Part shown: piece by piece, positions 62,301 to 63,522 of the stretch
Position numbering within the stretch: the stretch's first letter is position 1
Layout: every line of letters begins with the position of its first letter
Notes under the pieces: generated by a model
Told to the model about the DNA's origin: nothing
What the model saw: only the letters and a program-made list of their open reading frames with translations
The model's database searches: none
Program-made: the position numbers and the translations under genes
From: JBBRVW01 sp038246545
GTDB lineage: Bacteria > Actinomycetota > Actinomycetes > JACCUZ01
Reading direction: 5' to 3'
Length of the DNA: 63,522 nt
Assembly (NCBI GenBank): GCA_038246545.1
Contig: JBBRVW010000030.1
Location: 1-63,522, forward strand

Positions 62301-62806
62301 GCCGCCTCACCACCAACGTGTCGGCCCGGTCGCTGGAGGACCCGACCTTCGTCGGCCGCATGCAGCGCGCTCTCACGTGGTACGGCGTGCCCGGCTCGAT
62401 GATCCGCGTCGAGCTCACCGAGCGCAGCCTGCTGACGGTGAGCCCCACGGTTCGGGAGTCCCTGCAACGCATCCAGGACCTCGGCATCGCGATCGGGCTC
62501 GACGACTTCGGCACCGGCTACTCCGCTCTGGCGTACCTGCAGACCTTCCCCCTGCAGTTCCTCAAGATCGACCGGTCGTTCGTCAGCCGTCTCGGGACCA
62601 CGGCTCGTGATGACGCCGTGGTCAAGGCGGTCATCGACCTCGCGCACGCGCACGACCTGGTCGTCATCGGCGAGGGCGTCGAGACCCAGGAGCAGCTCGA
62701 CGCCCTGCGCCGGATGGGCTGCGACTGCGCGCAGGGCTACCTCATGGGCAGGCCGATGCGCGCCTCCGAGCTCGACGAGCTGCTCCGCTCCGGCGTCCGC
62801 TGGTAG
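59390..62806 (+). CDS. Cytoplasmic GAF-PAS(4)-GGDEF-EAL cyclic-di-GMP protein
   Basis: Protein of 1138 residues without a membrane segment. Domains in order: GAF (about 40-185), four PAS (about 190-310, 325-440, 450-570, 575-700), GGDEF (about 705-865) and EAL (about 885-1130). The cyclase motif is intact (ARLGGDEFVVLVEG, residues 785-798). The I-site position reads RADT instead of RxxD, so product inhibition is probably lost. The EAL domain keeps EALVRI, ELTERSLL, DDFGTGYSALAYL, KIDRSFV and VIGEGVET, so phosphodiesterase activity is expected. GTG at 59390. It probably sets cyclic-di-GMP in response to ligand or redox signals sensed by GAF/PAS. Confidence 0.9.
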   Translation: MTFPAGRVPWPGAGREAAPVPADDALARMRRVVVAQRDIAAAPADPGAVFQVLARSVLTVFPAEGAIASEPEGDFIVVRAGAGTTGPVPGHRIPRPGTLGGRALATLEGQLCHDAETDRRTDARISAGTGTRSSIIVPLVHDRTAVALISAVSSRPAAFDEDDLELLGLLADVATSRLVAAYAEGERRTHEARAATVVEAMADGLVLQDLDGAIQMCNASAERALGLTADEMRGRSSLDPRWRALWEDGSERPGHLHPPMLALATGEERRDDVMGIHTPGDELRWLLVNSLPVRDAHGVMTGVASSFTDITARRALEEAREAREARLRAAQGLTGLAWWELDLVTEQHVWSDAMFRLVGLEPSDEPPAFTRYLSIIHPDDRAAAIELRSRGFGTGNRDVFRVVHPDGTVRHLQSWTETQHDEDGAMVRVLGATIDVTEREEALESVAVSRARLAASIELTQTATWEWEVDTGLLSWSDRMVELMGWDRTAGDPRVDDFLAALHPEDRDRMRVLGDRTAATGRPEEAVYRVVRPDGSQRHVRAWTDVRRNRDGAVTHLWGTCMDISAQEEYAARLTASEEHFRVAFENAPIGMSMIDLAPESAGHYLRANAAFLEMLGRTDDELVGAGLVELTHLDDRERDTAMFGQLVRGETTSMAFEKRYLHADGHVVHAWITSSVVHGAQGERLYLVTHAVDISDRLREQAELERLALTDTLTGLANRNLLNDRLDQGLARLQRTGSALAMLLLDVDRFKTVNDSLGHQVGDALLVQVAERIEAVSRADTTVARLGGDEFVVLVEGLQKVEAVHAVAERVLRAMRRPFDLGPSAEALVATVSIGVSVATDATRTHGDLYREADLALYRAKDAGRDQYALFDDALRARADQRLTAERMLRRALADSLLVPVFQPIIDLADGAIHAAEALVRIQDGDTLVLPAEFIDVAEETGLIVEIDARMFERVAAEGARLLDSGILLRRLTTNVSARSLEDPTFVGRMQRALTWYGVPGSMIRVELTERSLLTVSPTVRESLQRIQDLGIAIGLDDFGTGYSALAYLQTFPLQFLKIDRSFVSRLGTTARDDAVVKAVIDLAHAHDLVVIGEGVETQEQLDALRRMGCDCAQGYLMGRPMRASELDELLRSGVRW

Positions 62807-62835
62807 CCGGCCGGCGGCCGGGGGCGACGGGTGCG

Positions 62836-63522
62836 TCAGCGGGCGCGCGAGGCACGGCTGCGCCGCAGGTCGATCACCTGAGCGGTCGCCGGGTGCTCAC
62901 CGTCGCCGACGTCGAAGCGCACCCGGTCGGACGGGACGCCGAGGGCCGCTAGCCGCGCGACGGTGGCCCGGGTCATGGCCGGCGAGCCCGACACGAAGAC
63001 GTCGTGGTCGGCCCACGTGCCGCGGCGCGCGACGGCGTCAGGCAGCTGTCCCTGCTCGCCGGCGAAGGAGATGTCCTCGGAGACGACCGGGACGACGGTG
63101 AGCCAGGGGTTCATCGCGGCCAGGCGGTGCAGCGGACCCATGTCGTAGAGGTCGCCGGCCCGGCGGGCACCGAAGAACAGAGTGACGTGACGGGCGGTGT
63201 TCCACCGCGCCATGCCGTCGACCATCGCCTTCACCGGCGCGAGCCCGGTGCCACCGGCGACCATGAGGATGTCGCGACGGGACTGCTGGTCGATGCGCAT
63301 CTCTCCCCTCGGGGCGCCGATGCGCAGGTGGTCGCCGGCCTGCGCGCGCCACACCAGCGGGCCGCTGACCCAGCCGTTCGACAGCGCGCGCACGTGGAAC
63401 TCGAGCAAGCCGTCGGCCGACGGCGCGGTGGCCATCGAGTAGGTGCGCCAGGACCGTGGCCGGTACGGCGTCTCGATGCTGGCGTACTGCCCCGGCTGGT
63501 AGTCGTAGGCCCGGTCGGTGCG
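62836..63522 (-). CDS. FAD/NAD-dependent reductase, FNR-like (partial, N-terminus outside window)
   Basis: C-terminal 228 residues of a ferredoxin-NADP-reductase-type protein. The FAD site is PGQYASIETPYRPRSWRTYSMA (RxYS), followed by HVRALSNGWVSGPLVWRAQAGDHLRIGAPRGEM. The NAD site is LMVAGGTGLAPVKAMVDGM, and the rest is VTLFFGARRAGDLYD ... DVFVSGSPAMTRATVARL. This arrangement is seen in flavohaemoglobins and in globin- or oxygenase-linked reductases. The protein continues past the right edge, where a globin or ferredoxin domain could lie. Electron transfer to such a partner is inference. Confidence 0.85.
   Translation of the reverse strand, partial: RTDRAYDYQPGQYASIETPYRPRSWRTYSMATAPSADGLLEFHVRALSNGWVSGPLVWRAQAGDHLRIGAPRGEMRIDQQSRRDILMVAGGTGLAPVKAMVDGMARWNTARHVTLFFGARRAGDLYDMGPLHRLAAMNPWLTVVPVVSEDISFAGEQGQLPDAVARRGTWADHDVFVSGSPAMTRATVARLAALGVPSDRVRFDVGDGEHPATAQVIDLRRSRASRAR

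Noticed and set aside
59342..62653. 1103-codon minus-strand open frame opposite the GGDEF-EAL gene
   Set aside because: It has no family motifs and a composition typical of antisense to high-GC coding DNA; the plus strand encodes a complete multidomain protein.

Overview
The window is high-GC DNA (mostly G or C at third codon positions, many GTG starts, 4-base stop/start overlaps, Tat-type and lipobox signal sequences). It also carries a Fur-katG pair and a tRNA-Ser lacking an encoded CCA end. This suggests a chromosomal segment of an actinobacterium, probably a Nocardioides-like member of the Propionibacteriales. The genus is inference from gene style, not from a marker gene.

Layout. 1-7.8 kb: one leftward operon (M20 peptidase, FadR-type regulator, DppBCDF-like peptide importer, alpha/beta hydrolase, substrate-binding lipoprotein cut by the left edge). 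Almost every junction is a GTGA overlap. 7.9-15.9 kb: a catabolic block with succinate-semialdehyde dehydrogenase, an M24 protein, a 3-hydroxyisobutyrate-dehydrogenase-like enzyme, a hydrolase resembling 2,6-dihydroxypseudooxynicotine hydrolase, an M24-fold protein without metal ligands, and an FAD oxidoreductase. 15.9-33.5 kb: an accessory stretch full of broken genes (MFS, hydrolase, GcvT, lipoprotein hydrolase, IS110 transposase, DUF7002-like, katG remnant, ECF sigma, DyP peroxidase). These are mixed with intact genes: TetR, three RibD-C/DHFR-like reductases, a nucleotidyltransferase, katG-furA and an MscS-like channel. 33.5-39.4 kb: small enzymes, an ECF sigma/anti-sigma pair, a peroxiredoxin and a large secreted protein. 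39.8-47.9 kb: a branched-chain-amino-acid-type ABC importer (with a LivM-LivG fusion), a cytoplasmic periplasmic-binding-fold protein coupled to a LacI regulator, and a 2-keto-4-pentenoate-hydratase-like enzyme with a truncated cupin. 47.9-63.5 kb: mixed housekeeping and accessory genes, including a multicopper oxidase divergent from a secreted cupredoxin-like protein, tRNA-Ser(GCU), an acyl-CoA ligase, a GAF-PAS4-GGDEF-EAL protein and a partial FNR-type reductase.

How genes work together. The palindrome GCAATCGATTGC, exact or with one mismatch, occurs at four intergenic sites: before the dehydrogenase (11703), between the hydrolase and the M24/FAD pair (13046), before the ABC binding protein (44816), and before the cytoplasmic binding protein plus LacI (44897). 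This ties two blocks 30 kb apart into one candidate LacI regulon: uptake, sensing and degradation of one unknown, probably nitrogen-containing, organic substrate. This is the strongest candidate for an undescribed system here. The second theme is decay: at two places divergent genes appear to have lost both 5' ends in a single deletion, and several genes carry single frameshifts or amber codons, which could be real mutations or assembly errors.
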